64,000 bases of DNA from CAVTWD01 sp963738325 (GTDB taxonomy: Bacteria > Actinomycetota > Acidimicrobiia > Acidimicrobiales > Ilumatobacteraceae), in NCBI GenBank assembly GCA_963738325.1, contig CAVTWD010000015.1, forward strand, positions 263,530 to 327,529, in the 5' to 3' direction. The translations under genes were made by a program, and so were the position numbers. Below are positions 44,786 through 55,787 of the stretch, in pieces (the stretch's first letter is position 1; every line of letters begins with the position of its first letter). The notes beneath the pieces were generated by a model that was not told the DNA's origin, searched no databases, and saw nothing but the letters and a program-made list of their open reading frames with translations.

Positions 44786-45598
44786 GCGTCAGCCTCGATG
44801 GTGGCGAGGTACGTGGCCGGCCCAGTGAGAACCGACGAGCCGCCCGCGCCCAAGCGAACCTTGGCATCCCCGCCGTCCATGTGCACGGTGATTTCGCCCG
44901 CCCCGTCCGGCGTCGCCAGGCCCCACCGCGCCGCGGCCGATCGCAACCGCGGACGCACCCGTGCCGCACGCATCGGTGATACCGACCCCGCGCTCGTGCA
45001 CGCGCATCCGCACGGCGTGCGGGCCGGCCGGTTCGACGACCTCGACGTTGACGTCGGGCAGCGCCGCACCGAGCGAGTCGAGATCGACGGCACGGACATC
45101 GTCGACCGCCATCACCGAGTGGGGATTGCCCAGGCTCAGGTGCGCGCAGGCGGTCGGGCTGCTGCCGGTGGCGGCCGAGGTGGCCGTGGCCCAGCCCGGC
45201 GGCGCGGAGAGCTCGGTGGCCGTCCCCATGTCGACACTGGCGAGCACGGTGTCGGGCGCTGGGCCGGGTTGGACCTCCACGGCGCGCCCGCCGGCGTCGG
45301 TGGCGACTCGGACCGTGGTGGGCAGTTGGCCGCGCCGAGCCACCCACGCTTGAGCCAGGCAGCGGATGCCGTTGCCGCTCATCTCGGCGCGACTCCCGTC
45401 GGCGTTGAACAGCGCCATGCCGACGTCGGCGCCAGGCCCGGGCTCGGTCAGCCCGACCAGCAGCCCGTCGGCGCCAAGACCGGTGCGGCGGGCGCACCAC
45501 CGCTTCGCCAACGACGAGTAGGCGGCGGCGGGGACTGGTTGGTCGTCGAACAGGACGAGGAAGTCGTTGCCGAGCCCGTGGTGCTTGGTGAGGGTCAC
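44782..45598 (-). CDS. dapF: Diaminopimelate epimerase (one frame change)
   Basis: Converts LL- to meso-diaminopimelate for lysine and cell-wall synthesis. GTG start gives TLTKHHGLGNDFLVLFDDQP. The two catalytic cysteines are in EMSGNGIRCLAQAWV and ITDACGTGASAVAI. A frame change near 44945 follows the second cysteine; the C-terminal part reads RWGLATPDGAGEITVHMDGG and TGPATYLATIEADA. Length 817 fits one indel. Overlaps miaA upstream (GTGA) and hflX downstream (ATGA). Confidence 0.93.
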
Positions 45599-46509
45599 GC
45601 GCACGCCACGAGCTCTTCCTCGAGGCGGGGCACGGCTTCGAGCGGATCGTCGTGCACGTCGATCCAACGCACGCGGGGATCGCGACGAAACCAGCGGTCC
45701 TGGCGGACGGCGAAGCGCCGGGTACGAGCCACCGCTTCGGCCACGGCGGCGTCGAGCGAGACCCTGCCGTCGAGGTGGGCCAGCAGCTCGCGGTAGCCGA
45801 GGGCCTGGGCGGCCGTCCGCGAGAGACCGCCGGGCCGTCGAGCCAGCGCCTCCACCTCGGCGAGAAACCCTGCGGTCATGAGTCCGGCGAAGCGCTGCTC
45901 GATGCGCGCCGCCAGCACGGGCCGCGCCCAGCGCAACCCGAACTGCGCCACAGTGCACGGGGGGTAGACGTCGAGGCCCGGACCGAAGGAGCTGAAGGGG
46001 CGGGTGCTGCCGATGCACACCTCGAGGGCCCGGATGATGCGGCGGCGGTTGGTCGGCTCCATCTTGGAGGCGGCGGCGGGATCGACGTCGCGCAGCCGTT
46101 CGTAGAGGACGCGGGTATCTCGCTCGGCCTCCAATGACCGGCGGACGGCAGGCCACTGCCCCGGTGGTTCGAGACGATCGAGCACCGCCCGCAGGTAGAG
46201 ACCCGTGCCGCCCACGAGCACCGCGGCCGCCTGCCGCGCCTCGATGTCGGCAAGGGCGCTCTCGGCCTCGGCGCGGTAACGGACGACGGTGAAGTCCTCG
46301 GACGGCTCGGCCAGATCGAGGCAGTGGTGGCGCACCTCGCCGCGTTCCGCCGCCGTCGGCTTGGCCGTGCCGATGTCCATGCCTCGATACACCTGCATGG
46401 AGTCAACGGAGACGAGCTCGATGCCCCCCACCCGCCGGGCGAGGGCGAGGGCGAGGGCCGACTTCCCCGACGCCGTCGGCCCGAGGACGGCCAGGACCGG
46501 CCCGCTCAG
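45595..46509 (-). CDS. miaA: tRNA dimethylallyltransferase
   Basis: Adds the isopentenyl group to A37 of tRNAs reading U-starting codons. P-loop: LAVLGPTASGKSALALALAR. Then IELVSVDSMQVYRGMDIGTA with the catalytic-base aspartate, AAVLVGGTGLYLRAVLDRLE, and ASKMEPTNRRRIIRALEV. About 304 residues. The only start-like codon close to the P-loop is CTG at 46509, which overlaps the miaB stop as CTGA. A GTG would be expected, so a base error or a real CTG start is possible. Confidence 0.9.
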   Translation of the reverse strand: MSGPVLAVLGPTASGKSALALALARRVGGIELVSVDSMQVYRGMDIGTAKPTAAERGEVRHHCLDLAEPSEDFTVVRYRAEAESALADIEARQAAAVLVGGTGLYLRAVLDRLEPPGQWPAVRRSLEAERDTRVLYERLRDVDPAAASKMEPTNRRRIIRALEVCIGSTRPFSSFGPGLDVYPPCTVAQFGLRWARPVLAARIEQRFAGLMTAGFLAEVEALARRPGGLSRTAAQALGYRELLAHLDGRVSLDAAVAEAVARTRRFAVRQDRWFRRDPRVRWIDVHDDPLEAVPRLEEELVACA

Positions 46510-47928
46510 CCCGCCACCACCGGGATACGGGTCTTGTGGGTGGGGCCGGCGAGGACCTCGACCAGTTGGCCGATCAGGTGATGAGGGCCGGCGTCGACCA
46601 CCTCGGCGCGCGCGTACGTCCCGGCGGCGAGCGACGTCGACAAGCCCGGCAGGTGCACCAGCTTGTTCTGGCGGGTGCCGCCCGGCCGTCACCGCCGGAT
46701 CCTTCTTGCTCGGTCCCTCCACGAGGAGCTCCTCGGTGCGCCCGATCCGGGCCCGATGCCTGGCCAGAGCGCTGCGATCGACGACGACCCGCAGTCGCTC
46801 GAAGCGCTCGGCGGTGGCCTCCGGCGACACGAACTGCTCGACGCGCTCGGCGGCCTCGGTGCCCGGCCGGGGGGAGTAGATGAAGGTGTAGGCGGAGTCG
46901 TATTCGGCCGCCGCCACCACCTCGAGCGTGCTGGGTGAAATCGGCCTCGGTCTCGCCCGGGAAGCCGACGATCACATCGGTGGTGACGGCGAGGTCGTCG
47001 ACCGCGGCCCGCGCCTCGCGCAGCCGGGCGAGGTACCGATCCGCGGTGTAGCCACGGTGCATCGCGGCCAGCACGCGGTCCGACCCGGCCTGCAGCGGAA
47101 GGTGCAGGTGCTCGCACACCGCCGGCGTGCGGGCCATGGCCGCCATGGTCTCGGGCCGGAGATCCTTCGGATGCGGGCTCGTGTACCGCACCCGGCGGAT
47201 GCCGGGCACGCCACCTACCGCCTCGAGCAGCTCCGCGAAGAGTGGCCGGACCGCGCCGCGCCGTCCCCTGCCTGGCGGGCGGCGAGAGTGAGGTCCCGGC
47301 CATAGGAGTTCACGTTCTGGCCGAGCAACGTCACCTCGGTGACGCCCGCCCCGGCGAGCGCATCGACCTCGGCCACGATCTCGGCGAACGGCCGGCTGAT
47401 CTCCCTGCCGCGCACAGCCGGAACGATGCAGAAGGCACAAGAGTTGTCGCAGCCGATCTGGATGGTCACCCACGCCGTGTACGAGCGCTCCCGTCGCACC
47501 GGCAGCGCCGAGGGGAACAACGCGTGCTCGTCGAGCACAGCCTCATCGAGGACGGCGACCACGGGCCCCCCGACCCGTGCCCTCGCCACGAGCTCCGCCG
47601 CCTCATGCACGTTGTGCGTGCCGAGGACGACGTCCACGTGCGGTGCCCGCTGCCGCACGAGATCGCGGTCCTTCTGGGCGAGGCAGCCGGCCACGACGAT
47701 CTGGAGATCAGGGCGGGCCTGCTTGCGCCGCTTCAGGTGACCGAGGTGCCCGTAGAGCTTGTTGTCGGCGTTCTCCCGTATGCAGCACGTGTTGAGCACG
47801 ATCACGTCCGCGTCGTCGGCCGAGGGCGCGACTTCGAGCCCGTCGGCCTCGAGGAGCCCGGCGATGCGCTCGGAGTCGTGCTCGTTCATCTGGCACCCGA
47901 AGGTGCGAACGAAGTACGTGCGGGGCAC
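46506..47928 (-). CDS. miaB: tRNA-2-methylthio-N6-dimethylallyladenosine synthase (three frame changes)
   Basis: Radical-SAM methylthiotransferase acting on the product of MiaA. The N-terminal UPF0004 domain reads RTYFVRTFGCQMNEHDSERI and VIVLNTCCIRENADNKLYGH with its cluster cysteines. The radical-SAM motif is IQIGCDNSCAFCIVPAVRGR. Frame changes lie near 47240, 46935 and 46680. Between them come RRVRYTSPHPKDLRPETMAA, HLHLPLQAGSDRVLAAMHRG and EYDSAYTFIYSPRPGTEAAE. The final TRAM domain ends VEVLAGPTHKTRIPVVAG. Directly upstream of miaA. Confidence 0.92.
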
Positions 47929-47998
47929 GGCGACCAGGTTAGGCGGGCTTCATGCTCGTCCTGGCTTCGGTTCGGGGGCGGCCGCGCCCCGCCCCGGC

Positions 47999-49041
<1,043 letters not shown>

Positions 49042-49182
49042 GTCGCTTCTCCTGTTCCTGACGCTCGGCGACTGCCTGCCTCGGTTGGAGGGGACCGGCT
49101 CGCACGGCCCCGAATCGCTTGCGGCACCCACCTTACGGAGGGGGTGTGACAGAGTGCCGTGGCGAACGACAGGAGCGTAACT

Positions 49183-49198
49183 TCGAACGGGTGTTCGA
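49183..49198. promoter_or_regulatory. SOS box of recA
   Basis: TCGAACGGGTGTTCGA is a perfect TCGAAC-N4-GTTCGA palindrome, the actinobacterial LexA site, 142 bases before recA and 33 bases after the DUF983 gene end. Confidence 0.9.
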
Positions 49199-49230
49199 GC
49201 AAGGACCTCCGCCGCCACGCGAAGACGAGC

Positions 49231-49662
49231 TCAGAACCCGGTGGCCGGTCCCTGGCCCGCATGGGCGGCGGCGTCGGCGACCTCCTCGGGCTCCAGCGGG
49301 TGCATCGAGAGGTCGACCGCCGCCCACAAGGTCGAAGAGAACGGGTAGCCGAGAATCGGCACGGCCACCGCCGCCACCACCGCGGCGACGAGCAGCGGCA
49401 CCAGCGGGATGTCCGGGTAGGTGACGACGATGCCGACGGCGATGACCACGGCCAGCAGCCCGAACGTCATGATCGTGTTGACCGTCACTTCACCGAGGAC
49501 GAAGCCCGGTGACCGCTCGTACTTGTAGCCGCAGGTCTGGCATCGATCGACCTTGGCGAACCAGCCGCTGAACCACCTTGCACCACCGCAGCGCGGGCAA
49601 CGACGCCGAAGGCCTCGCCACCCCATGCGGAGGAAGCCGGCCGGCGCCGGCTGCGACGCCAC
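49231..49662 (-). CDS. DUF983 family membrane protein
   Basis: About 143 residues. The N-terminal zinc ribbon has two Cys pairs (LRRRCPRCGGARWFSG and VDRCQTCGYKYERSPGFVLG). Two hydrophobic segments follow: NTIMTFGLLAVVIAVGIVV and VPLLVAAVVAAVAVPILGYP. It ends VDLSMHPLEPEEVADAAAH. Starts at GTG 49662 or ATG 49626 are possible; neither has a clear ribosome site. Function unknown. It lies upstream of recA on the same strand and is divergent from the next gene. Confidence 0.8.
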   Translation of the reverse strand: MASQPAPAGFLRMGWRGLRRRCPRCGGARWFSGWFAKVDRCQTCGYKYERSPGFVLGEVTVNTIMTFGLLAVVIAVGIVVTYPDIPLVPLLVAAVVAAVAVPILGYPFSSTLWAAVDLSMHPLEPEEVADAAAHAGQGPATGF

Positions 49663-49708
49663 GGCCAGCGACGCTAGCCCGGTCCCCGCGTCCGCCTGAC
49701 GGCCGCCG

Positions 49709-50493
49709 GTGGCGAAGATGTCCTCCGTGCGGCGGGCCTTCGCCTCCCTCGTGCTGGGTGTCGGGCTGCTGGTCGGCAGCCTCACCTTGGCCGCCTGGTG
49801 GTTCCAGCAGACGGTCATGGATCCGAACCGCGTCGCCCGGGTCGCCGACGCGCTCTTCACCCGGCCCGAACTCCGCCAGGCGGTCGCAGATGTGGTCGCC
49901 AACCAGCTCGCAGGTCGCTTGGGTGTGGCACCGGCCACGGTGGCGAGCCTCGCCGACACCGCATTGCAGCAGACGGACCTCGTCCCGCTCGCGGCCGGGA
50001 TCTCGCGCGAGGTCCACCGCCGCCTGATCGGAGAGGCGACGGGACCGGTCGTCATCCCCCTGCGGTCGCGGCGCGGCTCGTCGGGGATCGAGCGCGCCGC
50101 CGCATTGCCGGCCGTCCGCTTCGACGTTCCGACCATCGCTCCGCTCGACCGGGCACGACGGTCGCTGACGGGAACCCTGCAAGCGGGCCTCGTCCTCGCC
50201 GTCGGGCTCACTCTGTCGGGATTCGTGATGCATCCCTCGAAGCCGGCGCGCGCTCCGGATGATCGGGATCTGGCTCCTCGCCGCCAGCGTCGCTGCAACT
50301 CGCGCTCGGCTACGTCGTGCCGGTGCTGCTCGTGCCCCGCTTGTGGTCGAGCCCGTGGGCCGGCCTCGTCGCGGAGACGGCGAAAGCGGCGACCACAGGC
50401 CTCGTCGTGGTGCTCGTGACGCTCGCCGCCAGTGGCGTCGTCTGCCTGCTGGTCGCGTCGTCGTGGAAGCCGATCGCCTGGGCGCGTGCCTGA
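49709..50493 (+). CDS. Hypothetical membrane protein (two frame changes)
   Basis: Unrecognised protein of about 260 codons. An N-terminal helix (FASLVLGVGLLVGSLTLAAW) is followed by an extracytoplasmic part (RVARVADALFTRPELRQAVA, TVASLADTALQQTDLVPLAA). Then TGTLQAGLVLAVGLTLSGFV gives a second helix. Frame changes near 50255 and 50300 join it to RMIGIWLLAASVAA, then LALGYVVPVLLVPRLWSSPW and LVVVLVTLAASGVVCLLVAS, two final helices. It converges on the aminotransferase gene with a nine-base gap. Confidence 0.65.
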
Positions 50494-50502
50494 TCGCGAC
50501 CC

Positions 50503-51879
50503 TCAGCGCACGAGCTCGGACACGAAGTCGGCGAACACCTGCGTGGCGTGGTCGACGTCGGCGTCGGTGTGCATCACCGAGATCAAGCCACTGCTCGTCG
50601 AGCCCCGGCGGCAGGAGGATGCCACGGTTGATGCCCCAGATCCAGTTGGCGAACGCGAGGTCGAAGTCGGTGGCCTTGTAGTCGCGGTAGTTGCGGACCC
50701 GCTCGGGCGAGTAGGTGACGCAGCCCTTCGCGCCGAGTTGGACGGTGTGGGCCGGCAGGCGGCGTCGGCGATGATCCGGTCATTGGCGGCGAGCAACCGC
50801 GCGTTGCGGGCGATCGCGTCCTGTGTCGCCTCCGGCGTGCAGATGTCGCGAAGCACAGCGCGGCTCGCAGCCATCACCAGCGGGTTGCCGTTGTACGTGC
50901 CGAGGTGCAGCACCGTGCCACGGGTGATCTCGTCCATGAGCTCGGCGCGCCCACCGAACGCGCCGATGGGCAGGCCGCCGCCGATCGACTTGGCCAGCGC
51001 GACCAGGTCGGGCTGGACGCCGAAGTGGCCTGTGGCACCGCCCCACCCTGCCGTGATGCCGGTCTTCACCTCGTCGAAGATCGAGCAGCGTGCCGTAGCG
51101 TCGAGTGAGCTCGCGGACCGCCTCGAGGTAGCCGGGGTCGGGCAGGCAGATGCCGATGTTCTCCATGGCGGGCTCGACGATGAAGCAGGCGACTTCGCCG
51201 GTGCGGAGCACCTCTTCGAGGGCGGCGGGGTCGTTGAAGGGGATCACGAGTCGTGTCCGCTAGCACGGCGTTCGTGACACCCGCGGTCGCCGGAACTGGC
51301 GTCGGCCGATCGGCGGGCCCGGCGACGTCGAGGCCGCGGCTTCATCGACACCATGACCTCGTCGTGGTGGCCGTGGTAGCCGCCTTCGACCTTCACGATC
51401 TTGTCTCGGCCCGTGACGCCTCGGCCACCCGGATGGCGTCCATCGTCGCCTCGGTGCCGCAGTTGGTGAAGCGCCACATGCTCGAGGCCGTAGCGATCGG
51501 CGAGCAGCTCGGCCACGTCGGCGTTGGCCTCGCACGGGGTGACGAAGAGGGTGCCGTCGTCGAGCTGCTCCTCGATCGCTTGCTGCAGGACAGGATGGAC
51601 GTGGCCGGCGAAGAGGGCGCCGAAGCCCATGTTGAAATCGACGTAGCGGTTGCCGTCGACGTCTTCCAGCCACGAGCCCTGGGCGCGGGCGGCGACGACC
51701 GGATGCGGGTCATAGGCCTGGAACGACGACGGGACGCCGAGTGGGAGTGAGCGGCGGGCCCGATCGGTGGCGGCCTGAGAGCAGCGCGTCCGTTCGGCGT
51801 AGGTCGTCATCTCCCTGGCCGTGATGTCCCACGCCCGTTGTGCGAGTCGTTCGTCGATACGAGAAGTACTCGTCGTCAT
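50503..51879 (-). CDS. Class III aminotransferase, glutamate-1-semialdehyde aminomutase-like (several frame changes)
   Basis: PLP enzyme of about 459 codons. N-terminal: RRSLPLGVPSSFQAYDPHPV and LEDVDGNRYVDFNMGFGALF. Frame changes lie near 51468, 51407, 51345, 51085, 50762 and 50590. In between are VRFTNCGTEATMDAIRVAEA (phosphate loop), GRDKIVKVEGGYHGHHDEVM, VACFIVEPAMENIGICLPDP, LLIFDEVKTGITAGWGG (PLP-ring aspartate) and LVALAKSIGGGLPIGAFGGR with the PLP lysine. HemL belongs to this group, but no other heme genes are present and the length exceeds HemL by about 30 residues, so another transaminase is possible. Promoter region 51880-52005. Confidence 0.8.
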
Positions 51880-52005
51880 GGCTCCATCCCCGTGGAAATC
51901 GTTGCAGTTAGGTTATCTCACGATGGATTCAGGAGCTCCCGGTGCGGGTCGCGGCGCGGTGCCCGAGGCCTCCGTTCGGGCCTGTGGCACAATGTCTCGC
52001 TTCCT

Positions 52006-52083
52006 GGTGGCCGTAGCTCAGGTGGTTAGAGCGTCAGGTTGTGGCCCTGAAGGTCGGGGGTTCGAGTCCCCTCGGTCACCCCA
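52006..52083 (+). tRNA. tRNA-His (GTG)
   Basis: Acceptor stem GTGGCCG pairs with CGGTCAC. The D arm is TAGCTCAGGTGGTTAGAGC, the anticodon stem TCAGG/CCTGA with loop TTGTGGC (anticodon GTG), and the T arm GGGGGTTCGAGTCCCC. The extra G at 52006, characteristic of tRNA-His, faces C 52080. CCA is encoded at 52081-52083. Confidence 0.95.
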
Positions 52084-52128
52084 GGCTCGGATGTCGCAGT
52101 CGAGGCCGGCGTACACTGCGGCGCCCGA

Positions 52129-52200
52129 GCGCCTCTAGCTCAATGGCAGAGCAACGGACTCTTAATCCGCAGGTTCTGGGTTCGAATCCCAGGGGGCGCA
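52129..52200 (+). tRNA. tRNA-Lys (CTT)
   Basis: Acceptor stem GCGCCTC pairs with GGGGCGC. D arm TAGCTCAATGGCAGAGCA, anticodon stem CGGA/TCCG with loop CTCTTAA (anticodon CTT), and T arm CTGGGTTCGAATCCCAG. CCA is not encoded (CCG follows). A tyrosine integrase gene starts 110 bases downstream, so the 3' end is a likely phage or island attachment site. Confidence 0.95.
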
Positions 52201-52260
52201 CCGCAAAGTCCCTGCTCAGGGTAGTTGAGTACAAGGCTCTCCCGCCGGGTGTGAGGCGCC

Positions 52261-52281
52261 ATCCAATATTCATCCAATATT
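52261..52281. repeat. Paired direct repeat before the integrase gene
   Basis: ATCCAATATT occurs at 52261-52270 and again at 52272-52281, an 11-base period in an AT-rich pocket 30 bases before the integrase ATG. It may be an integrase arm-binding site or part of its promoter. Confidence 0.6.
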
Positions 52282-52310
52282 TGGCGCCGCGGCCCGTCTA
52301 CGCTCGTTCC

Positions 52311-53464
52311 ATGAAGGGCCACCTGCGACAGCGCTCCCCCGGCGTCTGGGAGGTCATCGCCATCGCCGGCCGGGATCCCCTCACCGGCAGGTGGCGATAC
52401 CGGAGCCGGACGGTCCGAGGCACCAAGCGTGATGCCCAGCGCCGGCTCGCCAGCCTGGTCCACGAGGTGTCGTCGGGAGCTGTCCGGCCGGCCGAGGTCA
52501 CCCTGTCCGTCGTCCTCGAGCGGTGGCTCGAGCTCGTCGGCGAGGACCTCTCACCGACGACGTTGCGGGAGTACCGCCGCCTCATCGCCCGGCGGATCGC
52601 ACCCGCGCTCGGGGGCCTCAGCGTCTCGAAGGTGACTACGGCGAGGCTCGACGCCTTCTATCAGGCGCTCTCCCGCGAGGCGGATCTCTCACCGGCGAGC
52701 ATCCGGCAGATCCATTCGATCCTGCGACGAGGGCTGCGACAGGCCGTCCGCTGGGAGTGGATCCCAGCCAATCCCGCCGTCAACGCCACGCTGCCGCGCA
52801 GGCAGCGAACGGAGATCGCGCCACCTTCACCGAGCACCACCCGCGCCCTACTGCAAGCGGCCAACGAGCACGATCAAGCGTTCGGTACGCTGCTGCTCCT
52901 CGCCGCCAGCACGGGCATGAGGCGCGGGGAACTCTGTGGCCTGAAGTGGTCGGATCTCGACTTGGCGCGCGGGCGAAGCTGACCGTCGAACGAGCCGTCG
53001 CCGCTGTCCCAGGCGGCACCGCCGAGAAGTCGACCAAGACCCACTCGTCGCGTCGCCTCGCCCTCGACGCGGCCACCGTGGCGGCGCTACGCGACCATCG
53101 CCGTCGAGCGAGGTCCGTGGCCATCCAGGCTGGAGTGACGTTGACCGAGGGGTCGTTCGTCTTCAGCCACTCGCCCGACGGTGGCCAGCCGATCCACCCC
53201 GACAACGTCACGGGTGCATTTCGCCGGCTTTGCAAGCAGCTCGAGCTCGAGGGCGTCCGCCTGCATGACCTCCGCCACGCCCATGCCACCCAACTGCTTG
53301 CGGCGGGAGTGCCGGTGCGAACCGTCAGCGGTCGCCTCGGCCATGCGAGCGCCATGACGACCATGGATGTCTACGCGCACTTCTTGGAGGAGAGCGACGA
53401 ACGAGCAGCAAGCGTGATCGGCGAGCTCCTCGCAAGCGACACGGCAACCCCGCAGCTCCGCTGA
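52311..53464 (+). CDS. int: Site-specific tyrosine recombinase/integrase (one frame change)
   Basis: Phage/island-type integrase of about 384 codons. The N-terminal arm-binding domain reads GVWEVIAIAGRDPLTGRWRY, and the SAM-like core-binding domain VVLERWLELVGEDLSPTTLR. Catalytic residues: Arg in ASTGMRRGELCGLKWSDL; after a frame change near 52975, His-x-x-Arg in LHDLRHAHATQLLAAGVPV, His in GRLGHAS and Tyr in TTMDVYAHFLEE. It lies just after tRNA-Lys, its probable integration site. ATG 52311 is chosen because the conserved N-terminus begins there. Confidence 0.88.
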
Positions 53465-54525
53465 CGCGGAAGGCCTCGCTAGGTGCAGAGGCGAATGCAG
53501 CGGCCACGCGGTGTGGCTCGTCCGACCGCCGAACCTTGCCGGTGATCCTGTGATTCTCCCGCCGACAAGTCAAGCCCCCTCCGCGCGCCGAACTGGGCTC
53601 CGTCGCTCTCATGTGACTCATGGGTTCCGCTTCAACGTGTAGTGGGCCTTTGCTGACCTGCGATTTCGCTCGGGATCCTGCTTGAACTGGTCTTTCGCGT
53701 GCGCCCCTGTCCGTCGAGTCGGCCCGAGTCCGCAGGTTTCGCGGACTTCTCGCGGACTTGGCGATGGGAGCAGATCTGCAGCGGTCGCCGTCTGAGCGAC
53801 GGGGAGCGCTCGCCGGCTCCGGCGCGGCCGATCGAAACGAGCGGCGGTGACCCTCGTGATCCCGCCTCCTGCGTCGCGATCGTGGGGGTGGTACATACCA
53901 TCAGCAGCGGACGCCCACAACCCCTCGCCGTGGTCGCGACCGACGCGTCCGCCCGCCAGCGACCCGTCACATGCAAAGCCCCTCAGCGGCGACGCCTCGA
54001 CGGGCACAGCAGCGTCTCCTCGACCGACTGCATCACGACGCCGCTCCCCGCTGGGTCGGGAGCGCCGGTCACGCGCAGCCACGCCCCGAGGATGGCGTCG
54101 GGCAAGCCCACGACCTCGTAGATCACCTAATCGCCATAACCGATGGTGACGGCGTTCACCGAGGGGACCACGTCCTCCTCGGTGGACGCGAAGAGCTCGG
54201 CGACGAGCGCACCGAGGTCCACGGTCGAGGGTGCCGTCGGCGCTCCACCGAGCCGCGCGACCACGGCGGCGGTGGTGTCCCGTGTCAGCCCGAGGTACCC
54301 GAACGAGCCCGCTGCGCCCATCCAGTGGCCACGCCGGCACGGACCTCCCAGAAGGGCGTCCCGTCCACGACCCGGCCCCGGCCCGTTGTCAAGACACGAG
54401 CGGACAGGGAGGCAGGTGGGGCAGCCGTGGCAGGTCAACAGTGAACGCCTCGGCCACAGCGTGTGGGTGCCATTTACCCGATCGTGGGCGTTGACCTGGG
54501 GGTTCGCGGGACCAGAATCGGCGGG
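53465..54525. other. About 1 kb without a convincing gene
   Basis: I see no gene I can recognise. On the minus strand one frame reads GAAGSFGYLGLTRDTTAAVV and DVVPSVNAVTIGYGD then a stop at 54127. Past the stop the same frame continues VIYEVVGLPDAILGAWLRVT and VVMQSVEETLL. This looks like a decayed coding region, roughly 53990-54390, of unknown family. The rest is low-information GC-rich sequence between the integrase and a transposase. Confidence 0.4.
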
Positions 54526-55572
54526 GTGTTCCGCTTGCTCTACCGTCTGCTCGTCACTCTCGTGGCGCTCGCCGCTCGTTCCGGACGCTCGAAGGACCTC
54601 GAGATCGTTGTGCTCCGCCATCAGCTCGCCGTGTTACAACGCACCGCGAAGTCGCCGATGCCCAACGACACGGACCGGTCGCTGCTCGCTGCCATCGCCC
54701 GCGTGCTTCCCCGCGCCCGACGCGAGGGGTGGCTGGTCACGCCGGACACGTTGTTGCGCTGGCATCGTCGCTTGGTCGCCCGACGTTGGGCCCAGCCGCC
54801 CCGACGGTCCGGCAGGCCATCTATCACGACGGAGATCCGCACCTTGATGGTTCGCATGGCGCGGGAGAATCCGACGTGGGGTTACCGGCGTATCGCCGGC
54901 GAACTCGCCCGGCTTGGTCACAGCGTCGCCGCGTCGAGCGTGTGGAACATCCTCAAGGCCGCCGAGATCGACCCGGCCCCGACACGATCGAGGGTGTCGT
55001 GGATGGCGTTCCTTCGCTCGCAGGCCGCCGCCGCATGTGACTTCGCCACCGTGGACACCGCCCTCGGCCGCCGGTTCTACCTGCTGTTCTTCATCGACGT
55101 GCCGACCCGAACCGTGACCCTCGCCGGGATCACCACCAACCCCACCGGCCCGTGGACCACCCAAGCGGTGAGGAACCTGTTCCTCACCAGCGCGGAAGCG
55201 TTCAACGGCTGCAAGATCCTGCTGCGCGATCAGGCGGCTCAGTTCACCGCGAGCTTCGATGAGATCTTCCACACCGAAGGCATCCGGGTCACGAAGACCC
55301 CGCCGCGGACGCCGGTGGCGAACTGCTTCATCGAGCGTTGGATCGGCAGCCTGCGCCGCGAACTGCTCGACCGGACCATCATCTGGAACGAGCCACAGCT
55401 CCCCCGGCTCGTTGTGGACTACCTCGAGCACTACAACCAGCACCGCCCACACCGCTCCCTCGCCCAGCAGCCGCCGGCGCAGACACCTACGACAGCGTTC
55501 CGGGCTGGCCACCCTGTCGCAGCGACGAGCCGATGCAACGGCCTCATCCACGAATACCGACAAGCCGCGTGA
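54526..55572 (+). CDS. Transposase with integrase catalytic core (IS3/IS481-like)
   Basis: Intact single-ORF transposase of 348 residues. The start is LLYRLLVTLVALAARSGRSK then DLEIVVLRHQLAVLQR, known from a group of actinobacterial insertion sequences. An HTH follows (TWGYRRIAGELARLGHSVAA). DDE residues: D in CDFATVDTALGRRFYLLFFI, D in LLRDQAAQFTASFDEIF, and E in TPVANCFIERWIGSLRRELL. C-terminal YNQHRPHRSLAQQPP is standard. GTG 54526 is the probable start. Terminal repeats were not located. Confidence 0.85.
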   Translation: MFRLLYRLLVTLVALAARSGRSKDLEIVVLRHQLAVLQRTAKSPMPNDTDRSLLAAIARVLPRARREGWLVTPDTLLRWHRRLVARRWAQPPRRSGRPSITTEIRTLMVRMARENPTWGYRRIAGELARLGHSVAASSVWNILKAAEIDPAPTRSRVSWMAFLRSQAAAACDFATVDTALGRRFYLLFFIDVPTRTVTLAGITTNPTGPWTTQAVRNLFLTSAEAFNGCKILLRDQAAQFTASFDEIFHTEGIRVTKTPPRTPVANCFIERWIGSLRRELLDRTIIWNEPQLPRLVVDYLEHYNQHRPHRSLAQQPPAQTPTTAFRAGHPVAATSRCNGLIHEYRQAA

Positions 55573-55787
55573 CCAGGCGCGACAGAGTTCTTGGCAACCA
55601 AAGGGTGCGCGGGTGACGATGGCCTCCCGGCCTGCCCGTCACATAGCGGGGCGGGGGAGGGTTTCCGATCACGGTGGCGAGATCGGTCTCGATGCCATCG
55701 GGTTGGTGGAGGTGGCGTCGTGGCGGGGCCCGGATCGTCCTACGCCTTGCCCGATGGGGCGCGTGCTGGGCTTGGGCCGTGTCTCAT

